Shown here: positions 45,347 to 57,413 of the stretch, piece after piece
Numbering within the stretch: position 1 is the stretch's first letter
How the letters are laid out: every line of letters begins with the position of its first letter
Assembly: GCF_002127325.2 (NCBI RefSeq)
Contig: NC_035435.2
Location: 10,313,543-10,377,542 of the forward strand
Source of the DNA: Helianthus annuus
Taxonomy: Eukaryota > Streptophyta > Magnoliopsida > Asterales > Asteraceae
DNA length: 64,000 nucleotides
Reading direction: 5' to 3'
Position numbers and translations under genes: made by a program
The notes under the pieces: generated by a model
What the model saw: the letters and a program-made list of their open reading frames with translations, nothing else
What the model was told of the DNA's origin: nothing
The model's database searches: none

Positions 45347-47597
45347 TGTGACAACCCGTATTTCGAACCCACTTTGTGTAACGTATGTGAACGTGTTATA
45401 ATTATATGAACGTTGATTTATTGAATGTTATGATGTGTATGTATGTATGTTATGTGAATGCTACACGAACCGATCGCACAATAAGCCATACCATCGCACA
45501 AGCCACTTTGGGCCGTGATGCTTGTAACCGAACCCAATGGGCAGCCTAAGTAGGTTTCGGCCCACCCTTTATGTACGTACATGAACCCTTAGGGATGTGT
45601 AATTCTCATTACTTGCAATCACACAACACACGTAAAACCCTAGTTCCTCACTCTCTCCCTCTTGAACCCGACGACAACAACATTCATCTCTTCGAAGCTT
45701 TCTTGATTCGGATTATTCTTGTTTGAAGCTTGCTAACCGGTTAGTGCTTAATGAATTCTGTTGTTAGATAATATTGGTTGTGATGATATTATGTGATAGC
45801 TAGGGTTCTTGCTATGTATATTAATGAAGGGTTCTTAATGTAGTACTATTCATACGATTCGGGTTGCATGATGTTAATCGGACACTATGTTCCTGTTTGT
45901 GGATTGTTGCATATTGAGTATTGCATCTTAATGTTTAATCAAACTGTTTGATTCAATAAAGATTAAGTTGGGTTGTTATGATTAGATGAATTGTTAGGGT
46001 TCATGTGAATTCAATGATAAATGTTTGATTTGATCGAATAAGGTAAACTTGGAAACTGTTAGTGTTGATTGGAAACGGTTTAACTGATTGCATGAATTTA
46101 GGGATTTAGATAACCAATCGCACAAGTCTTGCATGAACCACACGAGACCTATAAGGGACTAACCGCACAACTTGTTGACCTGATCGCACAAGTTCTGTCG
46201 CATAAGATTGTTATATGTTTATTGAATTGGGCCGTATATATATGTCCTGTTGAACCGTATTGTTATTGGGCTGGACCACCCAAGACTCCACTCGCACAAG
46301 CAGATCAGTCGCACAAACTGATCTGGTCGCACAAGGCATGTCCAGCCACACAAATGGTAATATTGTTTAACTGCTGGGCCTCAAAGCCCAAAGGCCAATC
46401 GCACAACCCAGTTCACTCGCACAAGGGTAACCGGATCGTACATGTTATATAATGCTTGTTTAACCGATTGGGCCTCAAGCCCAATCCTAATCGCACAACC
46501 CGTATGAATCGCACAAGCCACTTATGTTATTTGTTTGGGCCGGATAGGTTAGACGGTTCACTTATACGTTGGGCCGGGGATTTGTTGGGCTTAAACACTT
46601 AGATCACACAAGATGGTTGGGCTCGCACAAGCTCAATGGCCCAACCATCCGAGTCGCACAAGTTGAGACTATTATGTTATGATACGTTTATGTGACTTGC
46701 CATGATCATACTTGATACAATACGTGTAGAACATACGTGCTATATACGAACCTGACTTGTATAATAACCATGATAGGACGTGGTTGACCACTTACTAGCT
46801 TACCTGTACTTTCCGTGTATCTGCCGAGCAACCCAAGGTGAGTTCACACAGCCAAGGCATGGGGTTCCCAGGGTGGGAATGGGATTGGATGATTATTCGT
46901 GCGTACATAGTTAATGGAACCTAATGATATGGTCCTCAGGGTGAGGATGGTAAATGATAAGATACGGCTAGACTAGTATACCTACATGAACTGATCTTCG
47001 CACACACGCCAAGGGTTGGCTGCGATATTATGACTGATCTTCGCACACATGCCTTAGGGAGGCTGCGAACTATACATACTAAACTTCGCACACATGCCAG
47101 GGTGGCCAGCGATACAAATATACATAGTCTAGAAATACTTGAGAACTTTCCCTAATCTTCGCATACATGCCTAGAGGGCTGCGATACGAACTAGTACGAT
47201 ACATGATTAGATGAACGAACGCAATGCTTATTATACCATTACTATTACTGAACTTACTTTCTGTGAACTCGCTCAACTAGTTGTTGACTCTCTGCTGCAT
47301 GCCTTGCAGGACCTTAGGTACATTATGGAGCTTGCACAGGGAGAAGCAGGTCGTTGTGGGCAAAGGATCGTGAATGCTATTTGAACACTTATGATATTTC
47401 ACACATTAATACTTATGTTTGGGTTTTACATAAATGCTTCCGCTACATTTACTTATGTTGGTTTTGATAAACACCTTTCGTAACGGTGGATAACTATTAC
47501 TACTTATTTACATGTTCAATATGATTGGTGGCTTGATCCTGGTCATGTCACGCCTCCAAGCGGTGGTACTCCGCGTGTGGATTTTGGGGGTGTGACA
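45347..47597 (+). repeat. E3 5' LTR
   Basis: Begins TGTGACAACCCGTATTTCG and ends TTTTGGGGGTGTGACA. It contains many spaced TCGCACAA motifs (about 46100-46680) and a set of TTCGCACACATGCC repeats (46985-47170). Both sets are also in the other LTR. Confidence 0.95.
46985..47190. repeat. Degenerate TTCGCACACATGCC repeats within the LTR
   Basis: CTTCGCACACACGCC, CTTCGCACACATGCC (twice) and CTTCGCATACATGCC occur at about 50-nt spacing, each followed by a GGCTGCGA/GCCAGCGA closing motif that can pair with TTCGCA. The right LTR has the same at 54360-54550. Confidence 0.8.
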
Positions 47598-47600
47598 GAT

Positions 47601-47613
47601 TGGTATCAGAGCC
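47601..47613 (+). promoter_or_regulatory. E3 primer binding site (tRNA-iMet)
   Basis: TGGTATCAGAGCC, three bases after the 5' LTR, complementary to the 3' end of initiator tRNA-Met. Confidence 0.92.
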
Positions 47614-47908
47614 ATTGGTTATAGAGAACTCGGTTTTAATATGGGAAACGTTTTATTAAAACCAGACTATAACCAGAACAGTGCTCTCAACGATCCACAA
47701 CGACGCTTCGCTCCACGTGAAAGACTCAACATCCTAGGTAATAAGGTCTATGTTTATTACCTGCATGCTAGAACTATATAGAACTTTGCTCGCATTACGT
47801 TTAGATACACATGACTTTATTACATGAGAATACCTACGTGCTTACGCTTTTCTGTCATCGCCCTACTCGCGAACCACTCTCACTTACGCTACTTTTATAA
47901 TGAAGATC

Positions 47909-50900
47909 ATGTCTGGACGAATTAACATGACTCAAGCCCAGCTAGAGGCTCTCGTTCAAGCTCAAGTTGCTGCGACACTTGCAGCAGCTCAAGCAGGTAG
48001 TATACCCTGCAGTTTAGATTCACACTAGGATCCTTAGATCCTGCATTCACTCTTGTATTTAAACTTTGCCCTATTCGTACACAATAGGTCAACACGCGCA
48101 GCAACCTGTCTGCACTTTCAAGAACTTCATGGACTGTCGTCCAAGTACTTTCAGTGGCACAGAGGGGGCAGTGGGACTCCTCCACTGGTTTGAAAAGCTC
48201 GAGTCTGTGTTCGAGATGTGTGAATGCCCTGAGGCTCGCAGGGTAAAATACGCCACTGGCACGCTAGAAGGAATAGCACTAACTTGGTGGAACGCCCAAG
48301 TTCAGATTTTAGGGTTGGCAGCTGCTAACGCCACACCCTGGAACGACTTCAAGGAACTCATTAAGAGGGAATACTGCACGCGTGATGACATCCACAAGTT
48401 GGAGAACGAGCTTTATCACTTGAAAATGACAGGGTCGGAGATTGAAGCCTATACGAAACGGTCAAACGAACTAGCCATTCTGTGTCCAACTATGGTGGAC
48501 CCTCCAGTGAAGCGCATTGAGTTGTATCTCAAGGGACTTGCGCCAGAGATCCAGAGCCATGTTACATCGGCAAACCTCGACAATATCCAAGACATCCAGC
48601 GTCTTGCTCATCGACTCATAGATCAGGCAGTAGAACAGAACAAGCTGCCCAAACTCGTCAGTGCAACTACTACTCCGGCTGCTACTTCTGCTACACCAAA
48701 CGACAACAAACGGAAATGGGATGGGGATTCCAGCAGGGGATCAGTTTCCGTTCAGTCTCAAGCACAGCAGCGCAGGACGAATGACTACCAGAATTCGAGT
48801 CAGCAATCATCTGGCAGTCAGGGGCAGGGTGGATACCGGGGAGTTCACCTACTATGTAACAAGTGCAACAGGCACCACAGTGGAAGGTGTCGCAAAGAAC
48901 GTTGTCAGAGATGTCTCAAGCTAGGGCATGAAGCCAAAGATTGCAGGAACTCACGACCTGCGAACCAGAATCAGCAACCTCCGCCACCGGTTCCTCAAAA
49001 CCCACAGCAGCAGCAACAACAGGGTGGAAACCGGGGATGTTTCCAGTGTGGGGCAGAAGGTCATTACAAACGCGATTGTCCTCAGTTGAACCAGAACCAG
49101 AACCGCAACAACAACAATAACCAGGGCAACGGGCACAACAACGGTGGAAACAACAACAACAATGGCAACGAGGCAAGGGGTCGAGCTTTCGTGTTAGGAC
49201 GAGGAGATGCAATGAACGATCCCAATGTGGTTATGGGTAAGTTTCTCCTCAACGATATTTATGTTACTGTTTTATTTGATTCGGGTGCGGATACAAGTTA
49301 TATTTCTGTGAAAGCCAGTAAATTGTTAAAACGTACATCAACACCCCTAAACACCAAACACGTCGTAGAACTAGCTAATGGTAAGAGTTTAGAAGCCACG
49401 CATATAGTCAGGGGTTGTAGTATTGTCTTAGCCGGCCAGGCTTTCTCCATCGACCTTATTCCCATAGTCTTGGGAAGTTTTGATGTCGTCATAGGGATGG
49501 ATTGGTTGTCCCAACATCAGGCAGAGATCTTATGCAGTGAGAAGATCGTTCGTATTCCACGTTCTGGTCAAGAACCTCTCGAAGTTCAAGGAGACAAGAG
49601 TGGTGCAGTGGTAGGCATCATCTCTTTCTTGAAGGCTCAGAAGTGTCTGCGAAAGGGTCACACCGCAATCTTGGCACTCGTTTCGGATGCATCAGTGAAG
49701 GAAAAGAAATTGGAGGATATTCCAGTTGTACGCGACTACCCTCAGGTGTTTCCTGAAGATTTACCTGGTTTACCGCCACATCGCCAAGTCGAATTTCAAA
49801 TCGAGCTCGCTCCAGGAGCAGCACCCATAGCTCGCGCACCATATCGTCTAGCTCCATCAGAATTGGAAGAACTGTCAAAGCAGCTACAAGAGCTCTTGGA
49901 AAAGGGCTTCATTCGTCCAAGCTCTTCGCCATGGGGAGCTCGAGTGTTATTTGTGAAAAAGAAAGACGGTACGTTCAGGATGTGCATCGACTACCGTGAA
50001 CTCAACAAGGTGACGGTGAAGAACCGTTATCCTCTTCCGCGCATCGACGACTTATTCGACCAGTTGCAAGGGTCGTGTTATTACTCCAAGATAGACCTAC
50101 GGTCAGGGTATCATCAGCTGAGAGTCCGGGAGGAGGACGTCTCCAAAACCGCATTCAGAACTCGTTATGGCCACTACGAGTTTCTTGTCATGCCGTTCGG
50201 GTTAACGAACGCGCCTGCCGTATTTATGGACCTTATGAACAGGGTGTGCAAACCCTACCTTGACAAGTTCGTCATTGTTTTCATCAACGACATCCTGATC
50301 TACTCCAAGAGTCAGGAGGAACACGAGCAGCACCTACGCCTTATTTTGGAACTCCTACGGAAGGAACAGCTGTACGCTAAGTTTTCGAAATGTGACTTCT
50401 GGCTTCGTGAAGTCCACTTTTTAGGCCACGTAGTGAACAAGGATGGGATCCATGTCGATCCATCCAAGGTAGACTCGATCAGAAACTGGCCTGCACCACG
50501 TACGCCAACGGAAATACGCCAATTCTTGGTTTTAGCGGGTTACTACAGACGGTTTATCAAGGATTTCTCAAAGATTGCTCAGCCGCTTACACTACTGACA
50601 CAGAAGGGTGTCACCTACCGTTGGGGCGATACGCAGGAAACTGCTTTTCAGCACTTAAAGGATAGACTTTGCAGTGCACCTATCCTCTCATTGCCAGAGG
50701 GCACGGACGATTTCGTAGTATATTGTGATGCATCCATCCAGGGTCTTGGATGTGTATTGATGCAACGGGATAAGGTTATCGCATACGCTTCTCGCCAACT
50801 TAAGATTCATGAACGGAACTACACGACGCACGATTTAGAGCTGGGAGCTGTTGTTTTCGCGCTTAAAATATGGCGACACTACCTGTACGGTACCAGGTGC

Positions 50901-52637
50901 ACGATTTATACCGATCACAGGAGTCTCGAGCATATCCTTAAGCAAAAGGATTTGAACATGCGTCAACGACGATGGGTCGAACTACTGAACGATTATGAAT
51001 GTGCCATCAAGTACCATCCAGGCAAGGCCAATGTTGTGGCTGACGCCCTCAGTCGAAAGGACACTCTACCTAGACGCGTACGAGCCTTGCAACTCACTAT
51101 ACAGTCCAGTCTTCCTGCACAGATACGAGATGCACAGGCAGAAGCATTAAAACCCGAAAACGTCAGGGCTGAAGCCCTACGTGGCTCACGACAGCGATTA
51201 GAACAGAAGGCAGACGGCGCCTACTATGTAACGGGGCGTATTTGGGTCCCACTTTATGGCGGTCTACGCGAACTTGTAATGGATGAAGCTCACAAGTCTC
51301 GCTACTCGGTACATCCAGGGTCGGATAAGATGTACCACGACATCAGAACTACTTATTGGTGGCCTAGCATGAAGGCCCACATTGCCACTTATGTCGGCAA
51401 ATGCTTGACCTGTGCGAGAGTCAAGGTCGAATACTAGAAACCAGCGGGTCTACTTCAGCAACCCACGATACCGCAATGGAAATGGGAAGAAATTTCCATG
51501 GATTTCGTTACAGGCCTACCTAGATCCCAGCGGGGGAATGATACCATATGGGTGATCGTGGATCGACTCACCAAGTCTGCACACTTCCTAGCTATAAAGG
51601 AAACGGATAAGTTCTCCACTCTCGCAGACATTTACCTTAAAGAAGTTGTTTCGAGGCACGGGGTGCCCACCTCCATCATTTCGGATCGGGATGCACGATT
51701 CACGTCAGAGCTATGGCAAGCAATGCACAAATCTTTCGGCTCACGATTAGACATGAGCACAGCATATCATCCTCAGACGGATGGGCAGTCTGAGCGAACG
51801 ATTCAAACTCTTGAAGACATGCTTAGGGCATGCGTTATAGACTTCGGCAACGGCTGGGAAAAGCACCTCCCTTTGGTGGAGTTCTCGTATAATAATAGTT
51901 ATCACACCAGCATTCAAGCCGCTCCATTCGAGGCATTGTACGGACGTAAATGCCGGTCACCTCTCTGTTGGGCAGAGGTGGGGGATAGTCAGATTACGGG
52001 TCCAGAGATTGTAGTGGACGCCACAGAAAAGATAGCACAGATACGACAACGCATGGCGGCAGCACGCGACCGTCAGAAAGCCTACGCGGACAAGCGTAGA
52101 AAGCCATTGGAATTTCAGGTCGGGGACCGGGTTTTACTTAAAGTCTCACCCTGGAAGGGTGTGGTTCGTTTTGGCAAACCGGGCAAACTAAATCCGCGGT
52201 ATGTCGGACCATTCGAGATCATTGAGAAAATCGGCAAGGTAGCCTACAGATTGAACCTAGCAGCTGAACTCGGGGCAGTTCACAATGTCTTTCACGTGTC
52301 GAATCTGAAGAAGTGCCTATCAGATGAGACCCTTATCATTCCTTTTAAGGAACTCACTATCGACGAGCGGTTGCAGTTCGTCGAGGAACCAGTTGAAATC
52401 ACGGACCGGGATGTTAAGGTCCTCAAGAACAAGAGAATCCCTCTTGTCCGAGTTCGTTGGAACTCCAAACGTGGCCCAGAGTACACCTTGGAACGCGAAG
52501 ACAGGATGACAGAAAAGTACCCCCAGTTATTCGGAACCAATGCAACCACTACTGAGGCTGAAGCTACTACTGCGGAATTTCGGGACGAAATTCCAGATCA
52601 ACGGGGGGAGGATGTGACACCCCAGGAAAACCAGTGA
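47909..52637 (+). pseudogene. E3 gag-pol polyprotein, one nonsense codon
   Basis: A short first exon (47909-47996, MSGRINMTQAQLEALVQAQV...) appears spliced to 48088 across a 91-nt GT-AG intron. The frame then runs from 48066 to a TAG at 51435-51437 and continues in the same frame to 52637. By residues from the Met at 48066: gag domain 20-150, two Cys/His motifs with CCHC at 325, protease DSGAD at 405, reverse transcriptase about 600-800, RNase H ([10 protein letters not shown]) from 886, integrase zinc finger to CLTC 1113-1116. After the stop come the integrase core and chromodomain-like end. The RT active site reads FIND at 739-742 where FIDD is expected, so a catalytic Asp is Asn. The TAG is a C-to-T change relative to E4 (CAG). 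Confidence 0.93.
47997..48087 (+). other. Predicted intron in the E3 gag leader
   Basis: GT at 47997 (CAAGCAG/GTAGTATACC) and AG at 48086-48087 (CACAATAG/GTCAACAC). The unspliced frame stops within the intron (SIPCSLDSH then TAG). Splicing joins ...AAAQAG to [10 protein letters not shown], restoring the frame exactly. The N-terminus so formed agrees with the Gag starts I recall for related elements. Confidence 0.75.
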
Positions 52638-52713
52638 ACAATACAGCTTACCTAGCTTCCTCAGTGAGTGCATACCAAATTTCGGGACGAAATTTCTTTT
52701 TAGTTGGGGATAA
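52575..52713 (+). promoter_or_regulatory. E3 polypurine tract and duplicated 3' terminal module
   Basis: The functional tract (AGTTGGGGATAA, 52702-52713) precedes the LTR start TGTGACAACCC at 52714. About 101 bp upstream lies a second set: palindrome GGAATTTCGGGACGAAATTCC at 52574-52594, purine run CGGGGGGAGGA, and TGTGACACCCC at 52613, which looks like an LTR start. The palindrome also recurs at 52677-52695. The upstream set encodes the last residues of the polyprotein (EFRDEIP...GEDVTPQ). Confidence 0.75.
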
Positions 52714-54964
52714 TGTGACAACCCGTATTTCGAACCCACTTTGTGTAACGTATGTGAACGTGTTATAATTATATGAACGTTGATTTATTGAATGTTATGA
52801 TGTGTATGTATGTATGTTATGTGAATGCTACACGAACCGATCGCACAATAAGCCATACCATCGCACAAGCCACTTTGGGCCGTGATGCTTGTAACCGAAC
52901 CCAATGGGCAGCCTAAGGAGGTTTCGGCCCACCCCTTATGTACGTACATGAACCCTTAGGGATGTGTAATTCTCATTACTTGCAATCACACAACACACGT
53001 AAAACCCTAGTTCCTCTCTCTCTCCCTCTTGAACCCGACGGCAACAACATTCGTCTCTTCGAAGCTTTCTTGATTCGGATTATTCTTGTTTGAAGCTTGC
53101 TAACCGGTTAGTGCTTAATGAATTCTGTTGTTAGATAATATTGGTTATGATGATATTATGTGATAGCTAGGGTTCTTGCTATGTATATTAATGAAGGGTT
53201 CTTGATGTAGTACTATTCATACGATTCGGGTTGCATGATGTTAATCGGACACTATGTTCCTGTTTGTGGATTGTTGCATATTGAGTATTGCATCTTAATG
53301 TTTAATCAAACTGTTTGATTCAATAAAGATTAAGTTGGGTTGTTCTGATTAGATGAATTGTTAGGGTTCATGTGAATTCAATGATAAATGTTTGATTTGA
53401 TCGAATAAGGTAAACTTGGAAACTGTTAGTGTTGATTGGAAACGGTTTAACTGATTGCATGAATTTAGGGATTTAGATAACCAATCGCACAAGTCTTGCA
53501 TGAACCACACGAGACCTATAAGGGACTAACCGCACAAGTTGTTGACCTGATCGCACAAGTTCTGTCGCACAAGATTGTTATATGTTTATTGAATTGGGCC
53601 GTATATATATCTCCTGTTGAACCGTATTGTTATTGGGCTGGACCGCCCAAGACCCCACTCGCACAAGCAGATCAGTCGCACAAACTGATCTGGTCGCACA
53701 AGGCATGTCCAGCCGCACAAATGGTAATATTGTTTAACTGCTGGGCCTCAAAGCCCAAAGGCCAATCGCACAACCCAGTTCACTCGCACAAGGGTTACCG
53801 GATCGTACATGTTATATAATGCTTGTTTAACCGATTGGGCCTCAAGCCCAATCCTAATCGCACAACCCGTATGAATCGCACAAGCCACTTATGTTATTTG
53901 TTTGGGCCGGATAGGTTAGACGGTTCACTTATACGTTGGGCCGGGGATTTGTTGGGCTTAAACACTTAGATCACACAAGATGGTTGGGCTCGCACAAGCT
54001 CAATGGCCCAACCATCCGAGTCGCACAAGTTGAGACTGTTATGTTATGATACGTTTGTGTGACTTGCCATGATCATACTTGATACAATACGTGTAGAACA
54101 TACGTGCTATATACGAACCTGACTTGTATAATAACCATGATAGGACGTGGTTAACCACTTACTAGCTTACCTGTACTTTCCGTGTATCTGCCGAGCAACC
54201 CAAGGTGAGTTCACACAGCCAAGGCATGGGGTTCCCAGGGTGGGAATGGGATTGGATGATTATTCGTGCGTACATAGTTAATGGAACCTAATGATATGGT
54301 CCTCATGGTGAGGATGGTAAATGATAAGATACGGCTAGACTAGTATACCTACATGAACTGATCTTCGCACACACGCCAAGGGTTGGCTGCGATATTATGA
54401 CTGATCTTCGCACACATGCCTTAGGGAGGATGCGAACTATACATACTAAACTTCGCACACATGCCAGGGTGGCCAGCGATACAAATATACATAGTCTAGA
54501 AATACTTGAGAACTTTCCCTAATCTTCGCATACATGCCTAGAGGGCTGCGATACGAACTAGTACGATACATGATTAGATGAACGAACGCAATGCTTATTA
54601 TACCATTACTATTACTGAACTTACTTTCTGTGAACTCGCTCAACTAGTTGTTGACTCTCTGCTGCATGCCTTGCAGGACCTTAGGTACATTATGGAGCTT
54701 GCACAGGGAGAAGCAGGTCGTTGTGGGCAAAGGATCGTGAATGCTATTTGAACACTTATGATATTTCACACATTAATACTTATGTTTGGGTTTTACATAA
54801 ATGCTTCCGCTACATTTACTTATGTTGGTTTTGATAAACACCTTTCGTAACGGTGGATAACTATTACTACTTATTTACATGTTCAATATGATTGGTGGCT
54901 TGATCCTGGTCATGTCACGCCTCCAAGCGGTGGTACTCCGCGTGTGGATTTTGGGGGTGTGACA
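52714..54964 (+). repeat. E3 3' LTR
   Basis: Same length and ends as 45347-47597. Differences seen by eye include 52917, 52936, 53041, 53052, 53143, 53202, 53346, 53535, 53611, 53644, 54040, 54057, 54306 and 54430. Confidence 0.95.
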
Positions 54965-54969
54965 GTTAG

Positions 54970-55658
54970 GGAGGGAGAGAAGAAGAGAAAGAGTTTGAAA
55001 TGCGGGTGTTTGAATGATAGGATGGAGATAAGGTTTCTTCATATAATCTTGTGCACACAATTTTACTTCCACACACCTTATTTTCCAACATTCAACTTAC
55101 AAGATCATGAGACATTTTGGGGGCTTGTAGGCCTCCCATAGCCCCCATTTGAACCGTCATTTTGAGAGGGGGGGGGGGTGTGCCAAAGTTTGAAAGTTAG
55201 GGGCAGTGGCGGATCTAGACTAACATTTTAGGGGTAATGTTCAAATTTTTTTAACCGTACTTCATACAACGTTCGAAAAAATAAAATAAAATTTTAGCGC
55301 TAAAATCAACACTATCTTCAATATCCGATAAACCAAAGACAGGTCAAAACAAGTCGGGTAAAACCTATTCATACCTATCCACTTAGTGATTATTGGATAA
55401 CAAATCAAGTCGTAATATAAACTAATTTTAACCAGATAACAAGTCAAATCATAATATAAAAAGGTGACAACTGGATTAAATCAAGTTATAATATAAACTG
55501 CTAATAATCGAATGATATAATCATATTTAAGTAAATATTGGAATAAACATTTTGGAAACCAAAAGACATAACCAATGACAAAACCAAAATTTATTAACTG
55601 GGGATCCAAATAGAAGTTTATTTGTTGATTCATAGTTGTATGTTTTTACCTTTTCTTA
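54970..55658. other. Non-coding sequence right of E3
   Basis: Continues the sequence interrupted by E3. A G run lies near 55167-55180. At 55204 a GCAGTGGCGGATCTAGAC motif of the type found at ends of hAT-like repeats is seen, without a matching end. Confidence 0.4.
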
Positions 55659-55967
55659 GTTCATGTGTAGTGGTCGCTCCATAAGGGGGTTATTTGACAA
55701 ATGGCAAAATATGTAAGAGAAGGGGTAACTTGGGTGTGTAGTGGAATTGAGGGTTTTATATCATGTATGTATATATATGTGTGTGAGAGAAATTATAGAT
55801 ATATATGTATGTGTATATGTGTATGTGATAGAAACAAAAACCATAACCCCCCTCTTATAGTTAAAGATAGCGCGGCTGACCAATATGGCGCTATAAAACG
55901 CCGGGCGGGCCGGTGTTCCGGGGCATTATAGCCAATATGACGCTATATAACCCCACTACGGATGACC
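55659..55967. mobile_element. Possible MITE
   Basis: The ends GTTCATGTGTAGTGG and CCACTACGGATGACC are imperfect inverted repeats (12 of 15). Just inside them CATAAGGGGGTTAT and TATAACCCC also pair. The interior has a TATATG-rich stretch and a GC-rich GGCGCTATAAAACGCCGGGC block. No convincing target duplication. Confidence 0.4.
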
Positions 55968-56301
55968 TAAGAATGCAATGCATTGCCTATAACAACGGTT
56001 GTTGACTTCATTTAACATTACTTTAGCTCGTGTTATCATATGTTATATTATATCTATTTTATTAAAACAAGAAAATATCTCCGTTCAAGGATAAAAATAA
56101 TTTATAAAAATAATAGACCTTAAACTAAATAAAAAGATAAGTTGTATACTTCAGTAAATTTTACCAATAGCAAAATTAAGGTAGAGTCTGAAGAGGGTAA
56201 GATGTAGACATCCTAACCTCTACCCCATAAGAATAGAGAAGTTGTTTCTAGTGAGACTCCCAGCTTGATAGTAGTTTTGCATCAAGCTTTGGACATAAGA
56301 C

Positions 56302-57053
56302 CAATGTTTTCAGACCCAGACCCAGACCCAGACCCAGATCGGACCGGACCGGTCGGGATCTGCTAGCTTTACCGGGCCGGTTCACAACTTCAGGCTGTTT
56401 CTGCATCAGACCGGAGGTCCGGCCGGTGACCGGCGGTTCAGCCGAAAGTTCTTTGACGGGTCAGACCGGACTTTTAACGAGAAAGAGCGGCAGTTGGTCA
56501 GATCTGAGAGATCCGAGAGGAACAATGAGGTTTGGTTGGGATTCCAAGCCGGAGTTGTTGCACGTGCAGTTGCAGATCTGAACAAAGAAGAATCCGGCGA
56601 GTTGTGAGGATGTGACAGGTTTTATGGAGAAGAATCCGGCGAGTTGCAGTTGACGGTGATGGTGGAGGGTGTAGGCGGTTGATGTTGGCGGGTGGAGGCG
56701 GTGACTGTGGGGTTGGTTCATTTGCTGATTAAAGGGAGAAATGGGGTTGGGGTTGATTTGCTGATGGAGGCGGGTAACTGTTTTAGGTTTTTTATGGGCC
56801 ATTACTCCATTATTTTATCTTCTTATTTATATTTAAGTACTACATTGTCTTTTTATTATTTCATCCATTATTAATCTTATTTTCTATTATTTCTATTGTT
56901 ATTAATTATTATCATTGATCTATTATATATATATTTTTTATATAATTTATGACGTAATTCGGGTCTTAAATCCGGTCGAACCGGTCGGACTGGTCCGACC
57001 TTTGACCCCGTAAGGCGACCGGGTCAACCTCCGGTCCGGTTCTGAAAACATTG
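56302..57053. mobile_element. Non-autonomous hAT element
   Basis: The ends CAATGTTTTCAGA and TCTGAAAACATTG are inverted repeats, and the 8-bp target duplication CATAAGAC is perfect (56294-56301 and 57054-57061), the hAT hallmark. Both subterminal regions are packed with GGACCGG/CCGGTC motifs, and a CAGACC-type tandem (GACCCA x4) follows the left end. The centre has no transposase. Confidence 0.92.
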
Positions 57054-57061
57054 CATAAGAC

Positions 57062-57404
57062 ACATAACACTCAACAACAAATGAGTCAGATGTCGATTAG
57101 GGCATGTACCCGCTTGTCTTCTGCTATCAACGGCACCATATGATGCATGATTAACCAACCCCCTCTTTTAACGTTACTTTCACAAAATTAGTAAAATAAC
57201 GTTAACTTAGTGCACTTTCACTTATACATTATATCCCGAAGACCCACACATATATACTTTATATGCGCATACCGTAAGCGGACGATTAATAAAAAACAAG
57301 TAATAAGGTAAAAATATTAAATAAAACAAGAAGCAAGAAAAGACTTTATTATATCAAATAAAATACTATTAAATATTGATGTAAAGTCGTTGTTGTCATT
57401 TACT
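57062..57404. other. AT-rich intergenic sequence
   Basis: Nothing recognised. Confidence 0.6.
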
Positions 57405-57413
57405 CATGCTTTT

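Larger units (their letters stand above)
45347..54964 (+). mobile_element. E3: complete Ty3/gypsy chromovirus
   Basis: A 9,618-bp element with two 2,251-bp LTRs and a perfect 5-bp target duplication GTTAG (45342-45346 and 54965-54969). It has a tRNA-iMet primer site, one long gag-pol frame and a polypurine tract. The chromodomain-like C-terminus with [16 protein letters not shown] suggests the Tekay/Del group. By eye I count roughly 20 differences between LTRs. A nonsense codon and a changed catalytic residue in reverse transcriptase make this copy unable to move on its own. Confidence 0.96.

Noticed and set aside
48916..49212. Minus-strand Cys-rich open frame opposite E3 gag
   Set aside because: Shadow of the Gln/Asn-rich zinc-knuckle region of gag on the plus strand.
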